DNA from: Chloroflexota bacterium
Lineage (GTDB): Bacteria; Chloroflexota; Anaerolineae; Anaerolineales; Villigracilaceae
Length of the DNA: 64,000 bases
Assembly: GCA_019873655.1 (NCBI GenBank)
Contig: JAIOAU010000002.1
Coordinates: 151,311 to 215,310, forward strand
Direction of reading: 5' to 3'
A program made the position numbers and the translations under genes. The notes under the pieces were generated by a model. That model had not been told where the DNA came from, searched no databases, and saw nothing but the letters and a program-made list of their open reading frames with translations. Every line of letters starts with the position of its first letter. The stretch's first letter is position 1. Shown here in pieces: positions 26,962-37,200 of the stretch.

Positions 26962-28122
26962 TCAATCTGCGCGTTTCAGGACGTGGGTCACGGCGGTGGA
27001 GGCTGGCCCGCCCAGGGCCTGGATGAGCGCGCAGCGGGCGTCGGGGATTTGATTCGCGCCGGCCTGGCCGCGCAGTTGCAGGGTCGCTTCGACGGCCTGA
27101 TAGACGCCGGTCGCGCCGCCCGGGTTGCCGCGCGCCTTCAGCCCGCCCATCGTCGCGCAGGGGATCTTCCCCTGCAGACCGCTCTCTCCTTCGGCGGCCA
27201 GTTTCCAGCCCTGGCCGCGGGCGGCGAATCCGGCCGCCTCGAGCGACAGCGCGGCGTAGATCGAATAGGCGTCGTAATATTCGAACAGGTCGATTTGCTC
27301 GCGGCTCAGCCCGGCTTTTTTGAGCGCCTGTTCGACCGAAGCCTGGGCGGCGGCGAACCAGAGCGGCTCGGGGCGGTTGTGCAGCCCCAGCGTGTCGGAG
27401 ACCGAGGCCGAGGCGGCGACTTGCACCACGGGGTGGGGGAAGTCCCTGGGGAGCCGGTCGCGGCGGGTCAGAATCAGGGCCGCCGCGCCGTCGGCGTTGG
27501 GGGCCAGGTCGAACAGGTTGAGCGGGTCGCTGACCATTTCGGCCTTTTGGTAGGCCTCCAGCGTGATGGCTTTGCGATACATCGCGTTGGGATTTCCGGC
27601 CCCGTTGGCGTGGGCGGTCAGGACGAAACCGGCCAGTCCGTCGGCGGGCAGGCCAAATTCGTGCTGGTAGCGGCGCATCAACAGGGCGGCCTGGGCGGCC
27701 GGAGTCAGCCCGTGGATGGCCTCGAAGTCGCTGTCGGTGGTGGTGGCAAGAGCGGCCTCGACTCCCGGACCGATCAGGTCGGTATATTTTTCGACGCCGA
27801 CGACCAGAGCCACATCCACCAGGCCGCTGGCGACGGCCAGGTACCCCTGGCGGAGGGCGGCCGCGCCCGACGCCCCGGCTGCTTCGAGCGCCTCGGCCTC
27901 GATGCCGGCCAGCCCGCTGAAATCGGCCAGCAGCGTCCCTACATGGGCCTGGCGCGACAGGTTGGCGGCCAGCATATTGCCGGCGTAGAGCGCCTGCGGC
28001 TGCAGACCGCCGGAGTCTTTGATGGCGGCCCGGATGGCCCGCACGCCCAGCGAACGCAGCGACAGATCCCAGAATTCCCCGACCCGCGTTTGGCCGATTC
28101 CAGCGATGACAACTTCGGTCAT
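26962..28122 (-). CDS. Thiolase-family protein lacking catalytic Cys and His
   Basis: The 386-residue protein aligns along its length with archaeal acetoacetyl-CoA thiolases: MTEVVIAGIGQTRVGEFW, LEAAGASGAAALRQGYLAVA, VGVEKYTDL and GGLKARGNPGGATGVYQA. In active members the nucleophilic Cys sits in ACASG; here the codon (27874-27876) is GGG, giving Gly83. The catalytic His of GHP is Asn333 (codon 27124-27126). As read, it should not form the acyl-enzyme. It lies between HMG-CoA synthase and DUF35 genes, so it may be a structural member of that complex, or work on another acyl-CoA. Confidence 0.85.
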   Translation of the reverse strand: MTEVVIAGIGQTRVGEFWDLSLRSLGVRAIRAAIKDSGGLQPQALYAGNMLAANLSRQAHVGTLLADFSGLAGIEAEALEAAGASGAAALRQGYLAVASGLVDVALVVGVEKYTDLIGPGVEAALATTTDSDFEAIHGLTPAAQAALLMRRYQHEFGLPADGLAGFVLTAHANGAGNPNAMYRKAITLEAYQKAEMVSDPLNLFDLAPNADGAAALILTRRDRLPRDFPHPVVQVAASASVSDTLGLHNRPEPLWFAAAQASVEQALKKAGLSREQIDLFEYYDAYSIYAALSLEAAGFAARGQGWKLAAEGESGLQGKIPCATMGGLKARGNPGGATGVYQAVEATLQLRGQAGANQIPDARCALIQALGGPASTAVTHVLKRAD

Positions 28123-28142
28123 GATTCACCTCTCCGGGGCGG

Positions 28143-29213
28143 TTATTTCATCCTGATCTTGCCGCGATAGCGGGCGTAGGCGGCGTAATCGATTTCGGTG
28201 CGGCGGGCGATGTAGTCCTGCGTTTTGAGGGCTTTGTCGCGCCGCTCGAGCAGTTTGTCGGTGACGACGATATCGAAGGCGTCGGAGCCGGCCCCGGAGC
28301 CGAACGAGACGACCAGGATGCGGTCGCCGGGGCGGGCGATGTCGAGGGTGGCGGTCAGGCCGATGATGGCCGCGCCGGCATAGGTGTTGCCGATGACGGG
28401 TGAGAGCAGGCCGGGGGCAATTTGCTCCGGCGAGAAGCCCAGCATTTGGGCGGCTTTTTGCGGGAATTTGGTGTTCGGTTGATGGAAGATGGCCCAGGCG
28501 TAATCTTTGGCGCTCGTACCGGCGGCCTCCATCAGGGTCTTGCCCGCCTCGGTGATGTGCCGGAAGTAGGCCGGGTCGCCGGTGAAGCGCTGACCGTGTT
28601 CGGGGTAAATCTGGTGTTCGCGCCGCCAGAAGTCGGGGGTGTCGGTGACGAAGGAGTAGGAGGCGTTGATGACGGCCAGGCTCTCTTCGGCCGGGCCGAT
28701 GATGAAGGCCGCTCCGCCGGCGGCGGCGGTGTACTCGAGGGCGTCGCCCGGTTTGCCCTGGGCGGTGTCCATGCCGATGGCGAGGGCGTAGCGGGCCATC
28801 GAGGAGCCGACCAGACCCATCGCCATGACCATCGCCTCTGTCCCTGCTTTGCAGGCGAACTCCATGTCGGCGGCCTGGACGTGCGGGGCGGCCCCGATCG
28901 CCTCGGCGACGATGGTCGAACTGGGCTTGACCGCGTAGGGGTGCGATTCGGAGCCGATCCAGACGGCTCGAATCTCGGCCGGGTCGATCTCGGCGCGTTT
29001 CATGGCGTTGCGCGCCGCCTCGATGGACATGGTGATGACGTCTTCGTCCAGGCCGGGCACGGCTTTTTCTTTGATCGGCAGTCCGGCGGCCCGTCCGCCC
29101 GTCCACATGCGGGCGACCTCTTTGGCGGGCAGGCGGTAGCGCGGCACGTAGGCGCCATAGCCGACGATTCCAACCGGCCGGGAGGGTTTGAGCAGGGTTT
29201 TGTTTTCGGTCAT
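28143..29213 (-). CDS. Hydroxymethylglutaryl-CoA synthase, archaeal type
   Basis: The 356-residue protein has the catalytic Cys121 in [12 protein letters not shown], the general-base/His motif FHQPNTKFP, and the [13 protein letters not shown]-terminal loop. It condenses acetyl-CoA with acetoacetyl-CoA to give HMG-CoA, the committed step of the mevalonate route. It resembles the archaeal enzyme that works in complex with thiolase and DUF35 proteins. AGGAGATGAATC precedes the ATG at 29213. The thiolase homologue follows after 20 bases, and HMG-CoA reductase lies upstream, so these form one operon. Confidence 0.92.
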   Translation of the reverse strand: MTENKTLLKPSRPVGIVGYGAYVPRYRLPAKEVARMWTGGRAAGLPIKEKAVPGLDEDVITMSIEAARNAMKRAEIDPAEIRAVWIGSESHPYAVKPSSTIVAEAIGAAPHVQAADMEFACKAGTEAMVMAMGLVGSSMARYALAIGMDTAQGKPGDALEYTAAAGGAAFIIGPAEESLAVINASYSFVTDTPDFWRREHQIYPEHGQRFTGDPAYFRHITEAGKTLMEAAGTSAKDYAWAIFHQPNTKFPQKAAQMLGFSPEQIAPGLLSPVIGNTYAGAAIIGLTATLDIARPGDRILVVSFGSGAGSDAFDIVVTDKLLERRDKALKTQDYIARRTEIDYAAYARYRGKIRMK

Positions 29214-29252
29214 GATTCATCTCCTAAAGGGGGCGCGCCGCCCGCTAGCGGG

Positions 29253-29465
29253 TTATGAATATTCGATTTGACGCGCTTCTTTTGCGCATAGTTTTAGGGT
29301 GGCGTCAATTCTATGTTCCGGGCACACTTTCGAAACCGAATGTCCCAGTTCGTCGATGCCTTCGATACGGTACAGGCCGGATTCGAGCCTTTCGTAGCGG
29401 AAGAACCAGCCGTCCAGCAGGCCGTCGATCGGGTATTTGGATTTGAGTGCGATTGGAAGCGCCAT
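29253..29465 (-). CDS. Small protein of unknown function in the mevalonate operon
   Basis: The 70-residue protein (MALPIALKSKYPIDGLLDGW at the start; one Cys in SKVCPEH, another in KLCAKEA) has no signal peptide or membrane segment and I do not recognise it. It sits one base after the HMG-CoA reductase stop codon and 39 bases before HMG-CoA synthase. GGGAGA lies a few bases before its ATG. Spacing and codon use fit a real gene. A role in the pathway or its control is possible, but nothing in the sequence shows which. Confidence 0.65.
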   Translation of the reverse strand: MALPIALKSKYPIDGLLDGWFFRYERLESGLYRIEGIDELGHSVSKVCPEHRIDATLKLCAKEARQIEYS

Positions 29466-29466
29466 G

Positions 29467-30744
<1,278 letters not shown>

Positions 30745-30767
30745 GGTTGGGTGTTCCCTTTGAGGGT

Positions 30768-30773
30768 ATTGTA
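30768..30773 (-). promoter_or_regulatory. Possible -10 box of the mevalonate operon
   Basis: TACAAT on the minus strand lies 23 bases before the HMG-CoA reductase ATG. No good -35 box is seen at the right distance. Confidence 0.35.
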
Positions 30774-30860
30774 TCGGCGGTTGCTGGCAAAACCTATCAG
30801 ACTTGAAAAACGGCCGGAATCGAGGCCGCTGGAATGTCGCCTTTTGGAGGCGCGCCGCCC

Positions 30861-30889
30861 TTGCCTGTTTTCGGGCGGCGTGATAAAAT
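30861..30889 (+). promoter_or_regulatory. Promoter of the tRNA-Gln gene
   Basis: A -35 TTGCCT (30861-30866) and -10 TAAAAT (30884-30889) are 17 bases apart, with an extended-10 TG at 30881-30882. The predicted start lies just before the tRNA at 30905. Confidence 0.6.
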
Positions 30890-30904
30890 ACCGCCCGCTG
30901 GCGG

Positions 30905-30975
30905 TGGGGGCTCGTCTAATGGCAGGACGACTGACTCTGGATCAGTTAGTAGAGGTTCGAATCCTTTGCCCCCAG
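30905..30975 (+). tRNA. tRNA-Gln (anticodon CTG)
   Basis: A full cloverleaf can be drawn. The acceptor is TGGGGGC/GCCCCCA (30905-30911 with 30968-30974) with discriminator G. The D arm is GTCT/GGAC. The anticodon stem is ACTGA/TCAGT with loop CTCTGGA, giving anticodon CTG. The T arm is AGAGG/CCTTT with loop TTCGAAT. The weak U1-A72 pair is typical of tRNA-Gln. The 3' CCA is not encoded (GCCT follows), so it must be added after transcription. Confidence 0.93.
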
Positions 30976-30979
30976 CCTG

Positions 30980-31004
30980 AAAACACCCCGAGAGGGGTGT
31001 TTTT
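30980..31004 (+). terminator. Rho-independent terminator after tRNA-Gln
   Basis: AAAACACCCC pairs with GGGGTGTTTT around a GAGA loop, and the T-run continues to 31004. It separates the tRNA from the CRISPR trailer. Confidence 0.85.
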
Positions 31005-31061
31005 CGATTTCTGAGTTGTGACAGAGGACTTTCGAAAGGAGACGGGGGACGGGAGAGTGGC

Positions 31062-31098
31062 GCTTCAATCCTGGATTGCGATCGCGGGTGTTCAAGAC
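31062..31098 (-). repeat. Relic CRISPR repeat, variant family, copy 1
   Basis: This 37-base unit has the same length and the same end pattern as the array repeat (starts GCTTCAATCC, ends GTGTTCAAGAC) but a different core (TGGATTGCGATCGC). It is followed by a 35-base spacer (31099-31133) and then by a degenerate main-type repeat. Copy 2, at 31219-31255, differs from it at four positions. Confidence 0.65.
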
Positions 31099-31133
31099 AC
31101 ATTGCTCCGCACGCCGCACCTGGCACGCTTGTA

Positions 31134-31170
31134 GTTTCAATCCCTCAATCGGGACAAAGGACGTTCGAAT
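31134..31170 (-). repeat. Degenerate array repeat at the trailer
   Basis: The 37-base unit matches the array repeat except at its right end, which reads TTCGAAT in place of TTCAAAC. It is separated from the main array by a G-rich heptad stretch and a relic repeat. Decay at this end is expected for the leader-distal trailer. Confidence 0.8.
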
Positions 31171-31218
31171 GGGGGACGGGAGACGGGAGACGGGGTATGG
31201 GAGATGGGAGAAGGCGGC
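31171..31218. repeat. Heptanucleotide tandem repeat (GGGRGAY family)
   Basis: Six heptads in register (GGGGGAC, GGGAGAC, GGGAGAC, GGGGTAT, GGGAGAT, GGGAGAA) fill the place where a spacer would be. A shorter run of the same family (GGAGAC, GGGGGAC, GGGAGAG) lies at about 31038-31057. It resembles the short tandem repeats known from cyanobacterial genomes. Confidence 0.7.
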
Positions 31219-31255
31219 GTTTCAATTCCGGATTGCAATCGCGGGTGTTCAAGAC
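31219..31255 (-). repeat. Relic CRISPR repeat, variant family, copy 2
   Basis: The unit starts GTTTCAATTCC and ends GTGTTCAAGAC, 37 bases, with a palindromic GATTGCAATC core. On the minus strand it ends ATTGAAAC like the main repeat. It is followed by the same 35-base spacer (31256-31290) as copy 1, then by the first intact array repeat at 31291. The segment 31062-31170 and the segment 31219-31327 are therefore a duplication 157 bases apart. Confidence 0.65.
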
Positions 31256-31290
31256 ACATTGCTCCGCACGCCGCACCTGGCACGCTTGTA

Positions 31291-34200
31291 GTTTCAATCC
31301 CTCAATCGGGACAAAGGACGTTCAAACGAGTACCTGCAAGCCATCACCACCATCAACAGCGTGGGTTTCAATCCCTCAATCGGGACAAAGGACGTTCAAA
31401 CTTCGACCCTGCGCAGGTTGTCATCGGTAAGATTGATGTTTCAATCCCTCAATCGGGACAAAGGACGTTCAAACCGGCGACTTCACCCCGTCTCGCCTGT
31501 CAACAGACAGGTTTCAATCCCTCAATCGGGACAAAGGACGTTCAAACTATGTTATTCGTGTATGCGAGCGGGAGGCGTTTAGCACTGTTTCAATCCCTCA
31601 ATCGGGACAAAGGACGTTCAAACTCTTCATGCAAACAAAAAACCCGAAGCCAGTCCGAGTTTCAATCCCTCAATCGGGACAAAGGACGTTCAAACATGTT
31701 TTTGCAATGTTCGCGCAGCGTTTACGTTGTAGTTTCAATCCCTCAATCGGGACAAAGGACGTTCAAACAAGGGTAGAAATTGGTTGTACGAGCGGGCGAA
31801 GGAAATGTTTCAATCCCTCAATCGGGACAAAGGACGTTCAAACGTTGAAACTGCCGAAAACAGACGAATAATCTTCGCCGAGTTTCAATCCCTCAATCGG
31901 GACAAAGGACGTTCAAACTCGTCTTCGACCCAGACGCCCGCGAGGCCGGAGAGAGTTTCAATCCCTCAATCGGGACAAAGGACGTTCAAACCTGGCGAAC
32001 TGTGGTGGGCGGCCCCTCTTCTGGCAGTTTCAATCCCTCAATCGGGACAAAGGACGTTCAAACCCATTTTCGCCATCCGGACGAAAGGGGGAACAGATAG
32101 TTTCAATCCCTCAATCGGGACAAAGGACGTTCAAACTCAGGGTAGGCATCGGGGTCGCGAATGTCAAAATCGGTTTCAATCCCTCAATCGGGACAAAGGA
32201 CGTTCAAACGGATAGCGCGGCCACGATAGAGGCGCACATCGGGCGTTTCAATCCCTCAATCGGGACAAAGGACGTTCAAACGTATTCCTCGCCGGACACG
32301 CCGGACGTGACAAGATAGTTTCAATCCCTCAATCGGGACAAAGGACGTTCAAACCCGCTATTCAGAGCCAATTACAACGCGAACCAAAATTGTTTCAATC
32401 CCTCAATCGGGACAAAGGACGTTCAAACCCACCCCCACGCTACCCCGTCAGGCCGGTCAGATAAGTTTCAATCCCTCAATCGGGACAAAGGACGTTCAAA
32501 CATCCGAGATAGCGCTGTCAACAAGCGAATACCTCAAGGTTTCAATCCCTCAATCGGGACAAAGGACGTTCAAACAGTCGAGTTGCGCTGGGACGCTCTG
32601 AGAGGACAGGGTTTCAATCCCTCAATCGGGACAAAGGACGTTCAAACGCAGGCAGACAAAATTCCAGATTCGAGGAACCCTCAAGTTTCAATCCCTCAAT
32701 CGGGACAAAGGACGTTCAAACGGGAAGCGGGGGGGACAACGGGTTTGCCGGTTGGCAAGTTTCAATCCCTCAATCGGGACAAAGGACGTTCAAACCCCTC
32801 GAGGTGCCCGAGGAGATCGGGGAACTCAACGACGAAGTTTCAATCCCTCAATCGGGACAAAGGACGTTCAAACGCGTAAACTGTTCTGAATCACACACAC
32901 ACACACATTGTTTCAATCCCTCAATCGGGACAAAGGACGTTCAAACGCGTGGATTACATTACTTGTACGTTAGTAGGCAGGGGTTTCAATCCCTCAATCG
33001 GGACAAAGGACGTTCAAACCATTACTCCCTATCCTACCGCAACACCCGACTTGACGTTTCAATCCCTCAATCGGGACAAAGGACGTTCAAACGAAGACGC
33101 CGAATATAGCGCATCATGTCCCAGCAAGTTTCAATCCCTCAATCGGGACAAAGGACGTTCAAACCGCGAGTTCGGCATTCAGAATTTCGATGGTGTTCTC
33201 GTTTCAATCCCTCAATCGGGACAAAGGACGTTCAAACGTGGCGGGGCCATCCTGCTGGCGAAGGCGATGCAAGGTTTCAATCCCTCAATCGGGACAAAGG
33301 ACGTTCAAACCTCCGCAGGCTGCTGCTGCGCCTCCAGCGGTGGACGGTTTCAATCCCTCAATCGGGACAAAGGACGTTCAAACCGGCGGACGAACCGCCG
33401 AGAAAGGATGGGAGAGATAATGTTTCAATCCCTCAATCGGGACAAAGGACGTTCAAACCCGCGAGCGCAAAAAAGGAAGGAAGGGCTATTATGTCGGGTT
33501 TCAATCCCTCAATCGGGACAAAGGACGTTCAAACAAGCCCTCGGGGCGCTCCTGCGCTTCCTGATGGACAAGTTTCAATCCCTCAATCGGGACAAAGGAC
33601 GTTCAAACAATACGCCTTGCCCGCATTTTCGCACCACCCCGTTTCGTGGTTTCAATCCCTCAATCGGGACAAAGGACGTTCAAACGTCCTTTGACTTAAG
33701 ATTGTCGCCATCGAGAGAAGGGTTTCAATCCCTCAATCGGGACAAAGGACGTTCAAACATTATCCTCGTGCCGTTTTGGTTGGTTGGCAAGCATGGTTTC
33801 AATCCCTCAATCGGGACAAAGGACGTTCAAACGTCGTCAAAAGTTGGAGGTCGAAGGTCGGATTAATGGTTTCAATCCCTCAATCGGGACAAAGGACGTT
33901 CAAACGGGGCCGCCTTCGGCGTGTACCCATCCCACCGCGAGGTTTCAATCCCTCAATCGGGACAAAGGACGTTCAAACGCAACGATGGTGTATCAGCAGG
34001 TGGCGGCGGAGGCGTTTCAATCCCTCAATCGGGACAAAGGACGTTCAAACCCTGCGCCAACTCGATGACCTCCTTCTCGCTCAAATCGGTTTCAATCCCT
34101 CAATCGGGACAAAGGACGTTCAAACGGAAAACGCCGAGCGCCGTCCCGACGATGGAAATCTTGTTTCAATCCCTCAATCGGGACAAAGGACGTTCAAACC

Positions 34201-37200
34201 CAGATAGCGCGAGGCCCGACAAGCGGGCGGTCGAAGTTTCAATCCCTCAATCGGGACAAAGGACGTTCAAACTCGCAAGAGACCCTGCCCCGGCCGAGGT
34301 TCTAAACGTTTCAATCCCTCAATCGGGACAAAGGACGTTCAAACCTATGACGGGGCGGGGAACGAAATTGACAATTCCGTTTCAATCCCTCAATCGGGAC
34401 AAAGGACGTTCAAACTCCGGCGCGGCGAAATTGACCCAGGCGTGCCGCACCGGTTTCAATCCCTCAATCGGGACAAAGGACGTTCAAACATGCCAGGGCG
34501 GAACTTGCGCGCGCCATCGAAATTCTCGTTTCAATCCCTCAATCGGGACAAAGGACGTTCAAACCAGGCCGCCAACCAGTCACGGGCAGGGGTGACCGGT
34601 TTCAATCCCTCAATCGGGACAAAGGACGTTCAAACCCCCATCCAGAATGCCAGTTGTAGCAAAACATAGGTGTTTCAATCCCTCAATCGGGACAAAGGAC
34701 GTTCAAACTACTATGTCAAAGGCCGCTTGTATCACGTCTCCCTTGTTTCAATCCCTCAATCGGGACAAAGGACGTTCAAACACGACCCCGAGGGCGAGAG
34801 CGTTGTCGCGATGGCCGTTTCAATCCCTCAATCGGGACAAAGGACGTTCAAACTCACTGCTTTGACGCGCAATTGGCAGCGGTATTGGGTTTCAATCCCT
34901 CAATCGGGACAAAGGACGTTCAAACATAGTTCGCGCTCTTGTCGCTGACGGCGGTCGTCACGTTTCAATCCCTCAATCGGGACAAAGGACGTTCAAACTT
35001 TCCTGGGCGGCGATTGACGTTGATGACGGCAGGGTTTCAATCCCTCAATCGGGACAAAGGACGTTCAAACCAAATCGACTGCCTTTTCGGGCTTGCGGCG
35101 CAGAACGCAGTTTCAATCCCTCAATCGGGACAAAGGACGTTCAAACGCGGGCAAGGAAATCGTCACGGTCATCCTTGACAAGGTTTCAATCCCTCAATCG
35201 GGACAAAGGACGTTCAAACCGGTATTGCTGGCGGCCTGCGAGGTTGTCGTGCCGGTGTTTCAATCCCTCAATCGGGACAAAGGACGTTCAAACCTTCGAG
35301 GCTTGTTTGATGAAGCGAGACATGGCCTCGTTTCAATCCCTCAATCGGGACAAAGGACGTTCAAACATATGGGGCGAGGGCGGCTTCGGCCTCAGCCTTG
35401 ACGTTTCAATCCCTCAATCGGGACAAAGGACGTTCAAACGCCTCGCTCAGGCTGCGAAGGAAAATGGCCAGGACGTTTCAATCCCTCAATCGGGACAAAG
35501 GACGTTCAAACCTTGCAGGCGTACCACCGCGGGCGCATGAATCGGGCGGTTTCAATCCCTCAATCGGGACAAAGGACGTTCAAACCGCCAGCCGCTCCGC
35601 CTTCATCCCCGCTTCCAGGAACGCGTTTCAATCCCTCAATCGGGACAAAGGACGTTCAAACGTCATCCGGCTGGCGGCGATGCAGCGGCCGGATTTCGTT
35701 GTTTCAATCCCTCAATCGGGACAAAGGACGTTCAAACAGGAGAAATGGACGAGATTTGGAGTAAGGCGTTGGGTTTCAATCCCTCAATCGGGACAAAGGA
35801 CGTTCAAACGCGGGTGGAATGACAGTCTTGCCGGTGGGTAATACAGTTTCAATCCCTCAATCGGGACAAAGGACGTTCAAACGGGCCGCGCGGCTCGAAG
35901 TCCTCCCGAATTTCGAGTGTTTCAATCCCTCAATCGGGACAAAGGACGTTCAAACACCAGCGCGGCGGTGCGCGCGGGGGTGGGAATATAGGTTTCAATC
36001 CCTCAATCGGGACAAAGGACGTTCAAACTCGACCACCCGTCTCTGGCAGTTACGCTCACAGAAAAGTTTCAATCCCTCAATCGGGACAAAGGACGTTCAA
36101 ACTCGGGAGGGCTGCCATCGGTCGCTCCTTTTGAGAAGTTTCAATCCCTCAATCGGGACAAAGGACGTTCAAACTTTGAGACCTCCATCGCCTCGCGGAA
36201 TGGGGAAACGGTTTCAATCCCTCAATCGGGACAAAGGACGTTCAAACATAAGTGGCTCATAATATGGGCGCACATTCTCGACGTTTCAATCCCTCAATCG
36301 GGACAAAGGACGTTCAAACGGCGCAGGCGTCCATCCATGTCTACTTCCTGACTGTTTCAATCCCTCAATCGGGACAAAGGACGTTCAAACGCGACGCCCG
36401 GCACGCCTTTACGGTTGAATACCTGGTGTTTCAATCCCTCAATCGGGACAAAGGACGTTCAAACTGTCTTTCAGCCACCACCAGCCCAGTAGAATACCCT
36501 GGTTTCAATCCCTCAATCGGGACAAAGGACGTTCAAACATGGGTCGTAGTGTATGCGTTTCCCGTCCGTGCTATGTTTCAATCCCTCAATCGGGACAAAG
36601 GACGTTCAAACGTTTGGCTGACCGATTGTGGCCGTAATACCATCAGTTTCAATCCCTCAATCGGGACAAAGGACGTTCAAACGGTTCGTCCCCGACCATA
36701 AACGCGATGTCGTCATCGTTTCAATCCCTCAATCGGGACAAAGGACGTTCAAACCGATGACGCTGCCGCATGGGTGGTGCCGATGACCGGTTTCAATCCC
36801 TCAATCGGGACAAAGGGCGTTCAAACGCGCTGGCCGCTGTCCTTATCCAGCCCGATTTAGACGTTTCAATCCCTCAATCGGGACAAAGGACGTTCAAACT
36901 GTTTCGGATAATTATCAGAAAATGACAATTGTCCAGGTTTCAATCCCTCAATCGGGACAAAGGACGTTCAAACTTGCGTACAGGTCGTTCTGCTGGCCGC
37001 GATAGACCCCAGTTTCAATCCCTCAATCGGGACAAAGGACGTTCAAACGTACAGCGCCGTCTTCGCCGCCTCCAGGTCGCACAGGGGTTTCAATCCCTCA
37101 ATCGGGACAAAGGACGTTCAAACTGGAATCCTGATTCTCGCGGCATCGTTGTTTGGCTGTTTCAATCCCTCAATCGGGACAAAGGACGTTCAAACGTGGG

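Noticed and set aside
28126..29220. A second minus-strand frame of 364 codons over HMG-CoA synthase
   Set aside because: Out of frame with the enzyme, extreme Arg/His/Pro content, no family.
33658..33693. Nine-base palindrome formed by a repeat end and the start of the next spacer (CAAAGGACG...CGTCCTTTG)
   Set aside because: A single chance match at one repeat-spacer junction.
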